Source: an uncultured Cohaesibacter sp. | GTDB taxonomy: Bacteria; Pseudomonadota; Alphaproteobacteria; Rhizobiales; Cohaesibacteraceae | Assembly: GCF_963664735.1 (NCBI RefSeq) | Contig: NZ_OY761553.1 | Location: forward strand, 1,999,303 to 2,063,302 | DNA length: 64,000 bases | Direction: 5' to 3' | Shown: positions 17,522 through 24,862 of the stretch, in pieces | Layout of the letters: every line of letters begins with the position of its first letter | Numbering within the stretch: position 1 is the first letter of the stretch | Position numbers and translations under genes: made by a program | The notes under the pieces: model-generated | Database searches by the model: none | What the model was told of the DNA's origin: nothing | Seen by the model: the letters and a program-made list of their open reading frames with translations, nothing else

Positions 17522-17974
17522 ATGACCGCACCTTTGCAAGGGAAGCAGGCACAAGTCGTTTATTATGAAGATATGCAGATTGGACAGAAGGAAAGCTTCA
17601 CCCATGTCGTAACGGAAGACGACATCCTTGCTTTTGCCAAGCTCACCGGAGACCATAATCCCGTTCATATAGACAAAGCCTATGGTGAGAGTTGCCGATT
17701 TGGTGGCAACATTGCCCATGGGCTATACACCGCCAGCCTGTTCTCGGCAATATTGGGCATGCTGTTGCCCGGTCCCGGCGCGATTTACATATCCCAGACA
17801 CTGCAATTCAAGGCGCCGGTTCGCCCAGGAGACGCGGTAACAGTCTCTGCTGCGGTGAAAGCCAAGGAAGATAAGGGACGTCGCGTCACCCTTGATTGTA
17901 CCGCGGAAGTGGATGGGCTTCTGGTTCTGACGGGGGAAGCAACTGTCATGGCGCTCAAAAAGCCCGCCGATTGA
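17522..17974 (+). CDS. MaoC-like (R)-specific enoyl-CoA hydratase
   Basis: A 150-residue single hot-dog domain protein. The hydratase-2 motif FAKLTGDHNPVHID (about residues 39-52) contains the catalytic Asp and His pair, and FGGNIAHGLYTASLFSAIL follows as in PhaJ-type enzymes. These hydrate trans-2-enoyl-CoA to (R)-3-hydroxyacyl-CoA, feeding beta-oxidation intermediates to polyhydroxyalkanoate or related routes. The ATG at 17522 is chosen because GGGGAGA lies just upstream. It stands alone, so the pathway is not fixed by context. Confidence 0.85.
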   Translation: MTAPLQGKQAQVVYYEDMQIGQKESFTHVVTEDDILAFAKLTGDHNPVHIDKAYGESCRFGGNIAHGLYTASLFSAILGMLLPGPGAIYISQTLQFKAPVRPGDAVTVSAAVKAKEDKGRRVTLDCTAEVDGLLVLTGEATVMALKKPAD

Positions 17975-18055
17975 GGAAATAACAAAATTGGGTGCGCCTT
18001 GGCCGCAAAGCAGATCTTCAGCTCAAGCCAGGGCGTTTCCAACAACAGACACCCT

Positions 18056-18082
18056 ATCTCTATTTATATCTATAATAGAGAT
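18056..18082. terminator. AT-rich hairpin between converging genes
   Basis: ATCTCTAT (18056-18063) pairs with ATAGAGAT (18075-18082) between the converging maoC-like and DJ-1/PfpI genes. The stem is weak and has no clean T tract. Confidence 0.35.
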
Positions 18083-18109
18083 AAAGAAGGAAGTTGCGGT
18101 GTGACTTGC

Positions 18110-18760
18110 CTAACTGATGGATATGCCGGTTCGTTTCCAGTCAAAATCCATTTGACGGGCCGTCTGTTCAGCCAGCTCTTCCGACCCCAGCCGGGCGACC
18201 ATGTGCAAAGCCATATCGATACCGGCCGATATGCCCGCTGAGCTGATCAAATCCCCATCCTCGACCCAACGCACATTTTCAACACACTCGATGGCCGGAT
18301 AGCGCGTGCGAAAATCCGGGATATCTTCCCAATGCGTGGTCATGGTTTTCTGGTCTGACACACAGCCCGCCTCGGCAAGAATGAATGCTCCGGTGCAGAC
18401 GGAAGTCAAAAGAGAAACGCTTTCAGCCTGCCTTTTGACCCATCCCAGAAGCTTGACATTTTCCAATTGCGCCTCATGTACCCCGCCGGGCACCAAAAGC
18501 ACCTCAAGTGGAGGATGATCGTCAAAAGAATGATCCGGCAGCACTCTATAGTCTGCTCTGGCGTCAACCGCATCCATATTCTCGGCAATAAGGACCGGCG
18601 CGAAGGGAAAATCCTCCCCACGCTTCCCGGCAACGCGGCTGGCTGTTGTCAGCACCTCGAAGGGGCCAGAGAAATCCAAAACTTCAACACCACTATAAAG
18701 CAGAATTCCAATCGGGCTTATTTGCAACCAATTGCATCTATCAACCAAGAAACACTCCAT
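18110..18760 (-). CDS. DJ-1/PfpI-family protein (class I glutamine amidotransferase-like)
   Basis: A 216-residue protein. The fold is marked by PIGILLYSGVEVLDFSGPFE at the N-terminus, the LLVPGG strand, and the nucleophile elbow TSVCTGAFILAEAG with Cys near residue 122. THWED after the elbow resembles isonitrile hydratase and the N-terminal domain of GlxA-like regulators. There is no C-terminal AraC domain, so this is the stand-alone form. Family members include isonitrile hydratases, glyoxalases and deglycases; the substrate cannot be assigned. No clear ribosome-binding site precedes the ATG at 18760. Confidence 0.78.
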   Translation of the reverse strand: MECFLVDRCNWLQISPIGILLYSGVEVLDFSGPFEVLTTASRVAGKRGEDFPFAPVLIAENMDAVDARADYRVLPDHSFDDHPPLEVLLVPGGVHEAQLENVKLLGWVKRQAESVSLLTSVCTGAFILAEAGCVSDQKTMTTHWEDIPDFRTRYPAIECVENVRWVEDGDLISSAGISAGIDMALHMVARLGSEELAEQTARQMDFDWKRTGISIS

Positions 18761-18858
18761 ATAATTGATGTTTGACTGTTGTTGCTGCAGACTTCAGTTA
18801 TGATCTAATCATTGTGATTTGGAGAGATTATGCTTTCTTCTGGTTTTTATTGGTGCAG

Positions 18859-19566
18859 CTATGGGTGGCTCATTGCGTTCACCAAGCGTGGCCAGCTGAG
18901 ATCTTCCAGAGTTATCAGATCAACGTCGAGCGCTCTAGCCTTTCCAAATAAGGCCTCATATTTTGGCTGTTGGTGATATTCGTCATAAAGATCCGTTGAA
19001 ATTATAAGACCAACGAAACTGTTTTCCGTTCCAAAATGGTCCACGAGATTGTCTGCTTCGTGGAGCGCACGCATTAGCTTGTCATTTTTGTTTTGATAGT
19101 GCGAGCTGTAGGCCTTGCAGGAATAGAATGCTAGAAGATCGCCAAATCTTGCGATGACATCGATTTCGTTCTCTCCCCAATATCCTTCAAAAGACCATTC
19201 GATCTGTTGTGAGAAAAGAACCTCATCTGCCCCAGCGGCCTCTGCAGCCAGGCAGGCTAGCTCTTCAAGCCACCCTCCCGTTATATAGCGCAATGCTGGT
19301 CCCTTTGGAGCGCTTATGCGCTCCTTTTGGTTCACTCTAATCAATTCGGCCTTGATCATTGCGGAAATAATGCTCTGCTCAGCTTGTGACAAATCCGCAG
19401 AGCGAAGTGAGCCCGACATCAGCGCGGGCTTGATTTTTTCAAAGACCGCATAGTGTTGTGCTATTTGTATTGAGGCGGCCTTGTGCTTTCTGGCGGCAGA
19501 CAGGTCTCCCGTCCGATAAGGATCTACCCGAGCGCCTTTTCGTTCCAAAAGCTCTGAAATCGTCAT
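18859..19566 (-). CDS. DUF1887/Card1-like PD-(D/E)XK nuclease without a CARF domain
   Basis: A 235-residue protein. Residues 97-185 match the nuclease half of the DUF1887 (Card1/Can2) family: GGWLEE (97-102), NEID (133-136), YSCK (148-151) and a helix ending VDHFGT. Asp136 and Lys151 would be the metal-dependent PD-(D/E)XK residues. Residues 45-95 (QAEQSIISAMIKAELI) could be the winged-helix linker of this family. The N-terminal CARF domain that binds cyclic oligoadenylate in Card1 is absent, and only 129 bp separate the start from the next gene, so no space is left for it. There is no CRISPR array or cas gene in the window. Function unknown. Confidence 0.6.
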   Translation of the reverse strand: MTISELLERKGARVDPYRTGDLSAARKHKAASIQIAQHYAVFEKIKPALMSGSLRSADLSQAEQSIISAMIKAELIRVNQKERISAPKGPALRYITGGWLEELACLAAEAAGADEVLFSQQIEWSFEGYWGENEIDVIARFGDLLAFYSCKAYSSHYQNKNDKLMRALHEADNLVDHFGTENSFVGLIISTDLYDEYHQQPKYEALFGKARALDVDLITLEDLSWPRLVNAMSHP

Positions 19567-19695
19567 AGATGTGTTCCAAATCTGTTTTACAAATCAATTA
19601 CAAACAATGTTGGCCCTTCTATCATATCGAACTGAATTTTCAGAGCAACTGAGGTTGAAAGAAACGGTGCGTTAAACGGCAAGCGTGCTCCTTTG

Positions 19696-21159
19696 CTATG
19701 CAATCTCTGGTGCAGCCGGAGCCATTTTACCGGAAAAGCGCACGAGACCAAGTTTTTCGCGATGAATGAAGCGATAACTCAGAGAGAGAGCGGTAATGGC
19801 AAGCCCCAAGGCAAGACCTACCCAGATCCCCTCACCTTCCCAGCCGAGAACGAAGCCGCAGAAATAGGATATCGGCAAACCACAAACCCAATAGCCAAAG
19901 ATCGCGATGAGCATCGGCATTTTGGTGTCACTCAAGCCACGCAGGGCTCCGGCCATGGTGGACTGAAGCCCATCGACGAGCTGGAACAAGCCAGCATAGG
20001 CCAGATAGCTGACTGCCAATGTGAAGGGTACGGTGTTTGTCGCAATCTCAGGATCGAGATAAAGCCCCACAAGGAAATGCGGAAAGAGCAAGAAACTTGC
20101 GCAACTGATAGAGTTGAACATTACCGAGATAAGCACCGACACCCACCCGGCGCGCCGCACACCTTCAAGGCAGCGGGCACCATAGGCAAGCCCGGTGCGC
20201 ACGGTGGTAGCCTGACTGAGACCGAGCGGCACCATGAAAGCAAGAGACGCCAGCTGCACAGCCACAGTATGCGCGGCCAGAGCGTCAGTGCTGATCCAGC
20301 CCATGAGAAAGACAGCTGCGGCGAACAGGCCAACTTCCACCATGACCATCAAGCCGATGGGCACACCGATGCGGAAAAGTTCGAAAAAGCGCGGCCAGTC
20401 TGGTTTCCAGAATCGGGCAAGCAAATCATATATGCGATATTTCTTATCAAAGACCACATAGAGCGCGAGCAGAATGAACACGAAGGTTTGCACAACGGAC
20501 GTCGAAATGCCAGCGCCCACCAGACCCAAGGCTGGAAAGCCGAATTTGCCGAACATCAAGACATAGTTGCCAGCGAAATTGACAAAGAAGCTGGCAATCG
20601 TCGTCAGCAGAATAATGCGTGTCTCGCTGTGAGCGGTCACAAGACTGCGCAAGGCGACGAAACCCAACGAAGGGAAAACGCCCAAGGCAGCATAAGCCAA
20701 ATAGCCAGAGGCCTTGGCGGCGATATCGGGCATCTGACCACCAAAGCGATAAATATGCTCGCTTTGATAAAGCAGCCCCATGATGAGAACGGACATGACC
20801 ACGGCAACCCAGATGCCCTGTCGGGCAGAGCGCCGAACCGAGGTATAATCCTTCGCACCAATAGCCTGAGCAACCATCGGGCTGACAGCTGACAAGGCAC
20901 CAATACCGAACACAACGGTCGGATGCATGAGCGCCGAGGCCAGAGACCCGGCCGCCAAGGCATCGCGTCCAAGCCAGCCCATCATGATTACATCGGTGAT
21001 CTGGAGTGAGAATTGCGCCAATTGCGCCAAAACGAGCGGCCATGCCAAGGCCAAGGTCGCCGCAATTTCCTCTCGCCAGGAAATGGGCGCGCCCTGTTTG
21101 TCATTGGAATAGCCAGAAAAAGCAATTTGCCCTTCCAGCATTGATTGCTGGTCTTGCAT
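19696..21159 (-). CDS. MATE-family efflux transporter (NorM type)
   Basis: A 487-residue inner-membrane protein with about 12 hydrophobic helices in two MatE repeats. ALAWPLVLAQLAQFSLQITD and DVIMMGWLG in the first helix, the PMVAQAIGA loop and the second-half motif IGVPIGLMVMVEV are typical of NorM-like cation-coupled drug exporters. The ATG at 21159 is preferred over an upstream in-frame TTG at 21213 since GGTGA precedes it and the N-terminus then has normal length. A second, only distantly similar MATE protein lies at 56540. Substrate not predictable. Confidence 0.9.
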   Translation of the reverse strand: MQDQQSMLEGQIAFSGYSNDKQGAPISWREEIAATLALAWPLVLAQLAQFSLQITDVIMMGWLGRDALAAGSLASALMHPTVVFGIGALSAVSPMVAQAIGAKDYTSVRRSARQGIWVAVVMSVLIMGLLYQSEHIYRFGGQMPDIAAKASGYLAYAALGVFPSLGFVALRSLVTAHSETRIILLTTIASFFVNFAGNYVLMFGKFGFPALGLVGAGISTSVVQTFVFILLALYVVFDKKYRIYDLLARFWKPDWPRFFELFRIGVPIGLMVMVEVGLFAAAVFLMGWISTDALAAHTVAVQLASLAFMVPLGLSQATTVRTGLAYGARCLEGVRRAGWVSVLISVMFNSISCASFLLFPHFLVGLYLDPEIATNTVPFTLAVSYLAYAGLFQLVDGLQSTMAGALRGLSDTKMPMLIAIFGYWVCGLPISYFCGFVLGWEGEGIWVGLALGLAITALSLSYRFIHREKLGLVRFSGKMAPAAPEIA

Positions 21160-21584
21160 AGTGTCACCAGGGTTGTGAAAATTATTGGAAGTCGCAGCCA
21201 ACTCTGGGGGCAAGGGTCCGCTTCAGCCACATGGGCCAAACGGTGCGCCATAAGTTTTCTGCGCCGAAACTCGTACTGATCGGAGCCAAACCCTAACTTC
21301 GTCGTTCGCCTATGTATAGTGCAAATATTGTCTCATACAGCTTTTCCTTCAGTTGTCTGCACATTGTAAAGATTACCGAGGCTCCCAAATTGTTTGAAAA
21401 CGGAAAGGTGGGATGGTAAAGCCATGGTTTCGTCAATTAAATTCGACGAATGAAAAAGAACTGGTAACAGGTCCAATCTGGATATAAAACCAAAGTGGGC
21501 GTTTCTTCCTTCCCCATCAAGTTCATTTATTTCAACGACCTTACCGATTGCTTGACTGTTTGCTTAAGTCCCTGAGAGGTTGAC
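21160..21584. other. Divergent intergenic region
   Basis: 425 bp between the divergent MATE and lipoprotein start codons. It should hold both promoters. I see no hairpin, repeat or RNA gene. Confidence 0.45.
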
Positions 21585-22094
21585 ATGTTTCACTTCAAGA
21601 CAGCTTCCCTTTGCGCTCTGTTGTTAATGGCCTCATTAGCCGGTTGCCGAACCGTTCCCATTGGAATGGATGAGATGGACGACATGTTGGGTCAAACTCC
21701 GGATATTAAGGGGGAAGTGCAGTGGAATTTTGCTGCGACAAGCGGCGATTTGGTTCTGGTCGGGTTGCAGGATGCCGCTGGCGTCATCAAATCAGCCAAG
21801 GTGATACCGCCCCCGGGGGCCAAGCATGTTGATTTCTCGTTGTCCATCAGCAAAAGCGACAGAACCAAATGCTTGTCGCGTGGATCCTGTCGCTATTCGG
21901 CTGAGTTGCGAGAGGGGCAAACGCTGAAAGCCCGTGGCTTTATTTATTTCACGACGACGCTAAACCCAATCATCGAAATAAGCCAAGAAGGCACGATCCC
22001 CCAAACGGTTAGCGCCTCGGCGCCAAACCAGCCACAAACCAGCGGCGGCGCGCCCGTTCAAAAGCAGCAGCTGCCAAAACCGGTCTATCGATGA
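21585..22094 (+). CDS. YbaY/YscW-like lipoprotein
   Basis: A 169-residue secreted lipoprotein. The signal peptide ends in the lipobox LAGC, making Cys21 the lipidated residue. Residues 40-135 show the beta-sandwich pattern of the YbaY/YscW (pilotin-like) family: GEVQW, DLVLVGLQDAAGV, a VDFSLSIS strand and the C-terminal LKARGFIYFTT. The tail from residue 140 is Pro/Gln-rich and probably disordered. AGAGG lies 5 bp before the ATG. Related proteins chaperone secretins or have no known role; none of those partners is nearby, so the function is open. Confidence 0.65.
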   Translation: MFHFKTASLCALLLMASLAGCRTVPIGMDEMDDMLGQTPDIKGEVQWNFAATSGDLVLVGLQDAAGVIKSAKVIPPPGAKHVDFSLSISKSDRTKCLSRGSCRYSAELREGQTLKARGFIYFTTTLNPIIEISQEGTIPQTVSASAPNQPQTSGGAPVQKQQLPKPVYR

Positions 22095-22177
22095 TTCTTC
22101 AGTCATGGCATTGATGCTCCATACCCGATCAGTCAATTCTCTTGATGTGACCTGATCCATCGCTATATAAACGAGAG

Positions 22178-22226
22178 CCATTGACCCAATACATTGACCC
22201 AAGACAAGCCATTGACACAAAACAAG
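22178..22226 (+). repeat. Short direct repeats upstream of ribF
   Basis: Three closely spaced copies of a CATTGAC(C/A)CAA motif lie about 100-150 bp before ribF. The last copy reads CATTGACACAA. They may be a slippage product or carry -35-like TTGACA elements. Confidence 0.5.
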
Positions 22227-22328
22227 TGGTAAGGCATCCATCCGCTCAATGTTATGCATGGTCAGCCGACCAAGCCCCGATAATTTTCGACCCTGCCGGT
22301 TTTGACCGGTTAAAAGGAGTTGCCCGAA

Positions 22329-23321
22329 ATGATGACCCCATCCGAGTCCTTCATAGACATCAGATATCCTGAGCAGCCACTACCAGAATCGCTCAGAGGC
22401 GGCGTCGTTGCGATCGGCAACTTTGACGGAATGCATCGCGGTCATCAGGCCGTGCTCGAAGATGCGGTTGCTGAAGCGAGGGCTGCGGGCCTTAAAGCGG
22501 TGATGCTGACCTTCGAGCCTCATCCCCGTACGCTTTTCCGCCCTGATTATCCGGTTTTCCGCCTCACGCCTCATGAAGAAAAAGCCATGGTCGCCCGTGC
22601 GCTGGGGCTGGACGGCATGGTGTCCCTCACCTTTGACACGGCTTTTGCCAGCCAGTCGCCAGACCTGTTCATCACAGACATGCTGATCGGCAAGCTCGAT
22701 GCGAAAAAGGCCATTGCAGGCTATGACTTCCATTTTGGCAAAGACCGGATCGGAACACCGAATTACCTGCAGGAAAAGGGGCAAGAGCTGGGGATCGGCG
22801 TCACCATCGTGGACATGAAAACAGACCGCTCGGGCGATGCTGTTTCCTCGACGCGCATCAGGCAGGCGCTGGAAGACGGCGTTGTTGCTCCGGCAAACCG
22901 TCTGCTTGGCTATCGCCATTTCTTTTCCGGTGTCGTGGTGCATGGCGCCAAAAACGGACGCAAGCTGGGCTATCCAACCGCAAACATGACACTGCCAAGC
23001 AACAGCCGCCTCAGAGAGGGGGTCTACGCAGTCAAATTTGTCCGCTCTGACGGCACTCAGCACAATGGTGTCGCCAGCTTTGGCCGTCGCCCGATGTTTG
23101 ACAATGGACCTCGTATCTTCGAGGTGCATGTGTTTGATTTTGATGACAATCTTTATGACGAGAATGTTCGCGTCATTCTCTATTCCTATTTGCGCGCGGA
23201 GATGAAATTTGATGGTCTTGATGCGCTGATCACACAAATGGACACCGACAGTGTTCAGGCTCGCGCCATCATGCGCTATGCCGAGCCTCTCTCGGAGTTG
23301 GAAACCAGAATTTGGGAATGA
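22329..23321 (+). CDS. ribF: Bifunctional riboflavin kinase / FAD synthetase
   Basis: A 330-residue cytoplasmic enzyme making FMN and then FAD. The N-terminal nucleotidyltransferase has GNFDGMHRGHQ (a variant of the HxGH motif), FEPHPRTLF, GYDFHFGKDR and SSTRIRQAL. The C-terminal kinase domain has LGYPTANM near residue 222 and the Glu-rich FEVHVFDFD strand. Length is normal. The ATG at 22329 has AGGAG at 22315-22319; a TTG at 22320 is too close to that site. No FMN-riboswitch core is visible upstream. A strong terminator follows 30 bp downstream. Confidence 0.97.
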   Translation: MMTPSESFIDIRYPEQPLPESLRGGVVAIGNFDGMHRGHQAVLEDAVAEARAAGLKAVMLTFEPHPRTLFRPDYPVFRLTPHEEKAMVARALGLDGMVSLTFDTAFASQSPDLFITDMLIGKLDAKKAIAGYDFHFGKDRIGTPNYLQEKGQELGIGVTIVDMKTDRSGDAVSSTRIRQALEDGVVAPANRLLGYRHFFSGVVVHGAKNGRKLGYPTANMTLPSNSRLREGVYAVKFVRSDGTQHNGVASFGRRPMFDNGPRIFEVHVFDFDDNLYDENVRVILYSYLRAEMKFDGLDALITQMDTDSVQARAIMRYAEPLSELETRIWE

Positions 23322-23353
23322 ATGAGACACGCTGATAGCGATTGCGAAAATTG

Positions 23354-23378
23354 AAAGGCCCCAAGTTCGGGGCCTTTT
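23354..23378. terminator. Bidirectional terminator, ribF / amidase
   Basis: AAAGGCCCC (23354-23362) and GGGGCCTTTT (23369-23378) form a perfect stem with a 6-nt loop between the converging ribF and amidase genes. Confidence 0.9.
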
Positions 23379-23441
23379 GCTGTTTCCTTGACTGATTTAA
23401 GTGGGTAGGGGTGCAGTCCTCCCGTTAGCTGAAATCCCACT

Positions 23442-24296
23442 TCAGCCAAGATTAATCAGCGAGCCATTGATCCAGCCGTGCTGGTCACCGGTCTCAACCA
23501 GATGCCATATCTCCGGATAGCCGAGGGGCTTGAATGTTCCTGTCCTTATGATGTCAAGCGGCGTGCTTTTGGGTATCACCTTTATGACATTGTCACCATA
23601 GGAGGGCCAGCGGCGCAGATTGGCATTCGCAATCAACATCGGCCCCTCCTGCTCCCCGTCTTCACCCAGAAGCGAAGCACGCAATGCGTCGAGAGGGAAC
23701 ATGGGATTTGGGTCAATCTTGCGGCCCGGAGAGATTTCCCAGTGGCCCGCGATGAAGGACAGGTCATATTTTCCAATCAGCGCCTGACAGACGGCCGTTA
23801 CGGTGCTGATTTGCTCGGCGGTATAATCGAGCCACCAGCCCTTGCCATGGGCTTTGGTAGCCAGATAGGCGAAATGCAGCCCATCAATTCCGTCTCGATA
23901 TTCCCCCTTGAACCACGGCTGAATAGAGCCATCACGCAGCTTGTTGCATTTTCCCAGATTGACCATTTCGATGCCAAAGGCGAAGGCATTGACATTTGAC
24001 TTGCCGCGATAGCTGCTTTTGCCCGCATGCCAGGCGCGACGGTTGAAAGCCACTTGCTGGGTGAGCGAGCCGTCCCGTTCCACGGTCAGATGAGCCGAGG
24101 CCTTTGCTTCGGGCTTCAGGAACCAATTGACGGCGTTGCCCTTGTCGAGCCGGCCAGCGGTATCATGCAAAATGATGCCCTCCGGAGCAAAGCCTGCCGA
24201 TTGATTGGGAGATCTTTCAAAGGGCACTGGCTCGCCGTCTCTGAGAAGACAGTGATTGCTAATGGTGAATGCTTGGGATGCAGATGGATCAAACAT
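23442..24296 (-). CDS. N-acetylmuramoyl-L-alanine amidase (Amidase_2) with SH3-like tail
   Basis: A 284-residue peptidoglycan amidase. The Amidase_2 domain (about residues 30-200) has the first zinc His in IILHDTAG (His44), a central NVNAFAFGIEMVNLG strand and the closing GHWEISPGRKIDP with the second His and catalytic region. Residues 220-284 (LRRWPSYGDNVIKVI to GWINGSLINL) resemble a bacterial SH3 wall-binding domain. No signal peptide is seen from the ATG at 24296, which is preceded by GAAGGAAAG, so the enzyme may be cytoplasmic like AmpD, or released by other means. AmpD-like recycling is inferred. Confidence 0.85.
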   Translation of the reverse strand: MFDPSASQAFTISNHCLLRDGEPVPFERSPNQSAGFAPEGIILHDTAGRLDKGNAVNWFLKPEAKASAHLTVERDGSLTQQVAFNRRAWHAGKSSYRGKSNVNAFAFGIEMVNLGKCNKLRDGSIQPWFKGEYRDGIDGLHFAYLATKAHGKGWWLDYTAEQISTVTAVCQALIGKYDLSFIAGHWEISPGRKIDPNPMFPLDALRASLLGEDGEQEGPMLIANANLRRWPSYGDNVIKVIPKSTPLDIIRTGTFKPLGYPEIWHLVETGDQHGWINGSLINLG

Positions 24297-24862
24297 GCTC
24301 TTTCCTTCGTTTCGTGCCTGTTGGGAGACCCTCTTGGCGGCCTCATCCCTCAAGGCTCTCACAGCGATAGAAGCAGGGAATTTGTAGAGCTAGTGGGGTA
24401 AACGCACCCAAACCGCGCCGGAGCCTCAAAGCCTTGCGGCAAAAAGCGCTTCATTTGAAAAACAACGGCCATGGGGGGCTTGTACTTGGCCAAGGCTTGA
24501 ATTAATGTCGCGCGCGAGAAAAGGGCAACCTAGATGCTTATGAGACATGCTTTGTGCATGAAACCAGATATGAGACTTGCCAAGTTACGGTATTTCGCAC
24601 CGCCAGCCAAAAGCCATATTGGGCCGATAGCCAGCCGAATTACTGGCCCGGCCTTCGTGTGACTGGCGCATGTGACGCGCCCACGAGGGACCGGGAAGAC
24701 CACGGGGCTACGCAGCCTTCACGCTGCATGATGCCTTCTCCCACGAATTCAATAGCTTGATCGATCCAGACCAATCCGCAAGATAGTGACCTCCGGGCAT
24801 CCTGCGGTTTTGCTCCCAAAGGGCAAGTGACGATGGAACGAGCTTCACGGAAGTGATAGATA
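24297..24862. other. Divergent intergenic region upstream of ileS
   Basis: 566 bp between the amidase and ileS start codons. A short open frame at 24554-24760 has no recognisable feature. No T-box, tRNA or stable hairpin was found. It should hold the ileS promoter. Confidence 0.45.

Noticed and set aside
18859..19566. Part of a type III CRISPR system
   Set aside because: No repeat-spacer array and no cas gene in the window, and the CARF domain is absent.
22095..22328. FMN riboswitch before ribF
   Set aside because: The conserved RFN core is not present; only a short CCGG hairpin and simple direct repeats are seen.
24297..24862. T-box or tRNA gene upstream of ileS
   Set aside because: No T-box sequence, no cloverleaf and no GTTCGAnTC arm; T-boxes are also not expected in this group.
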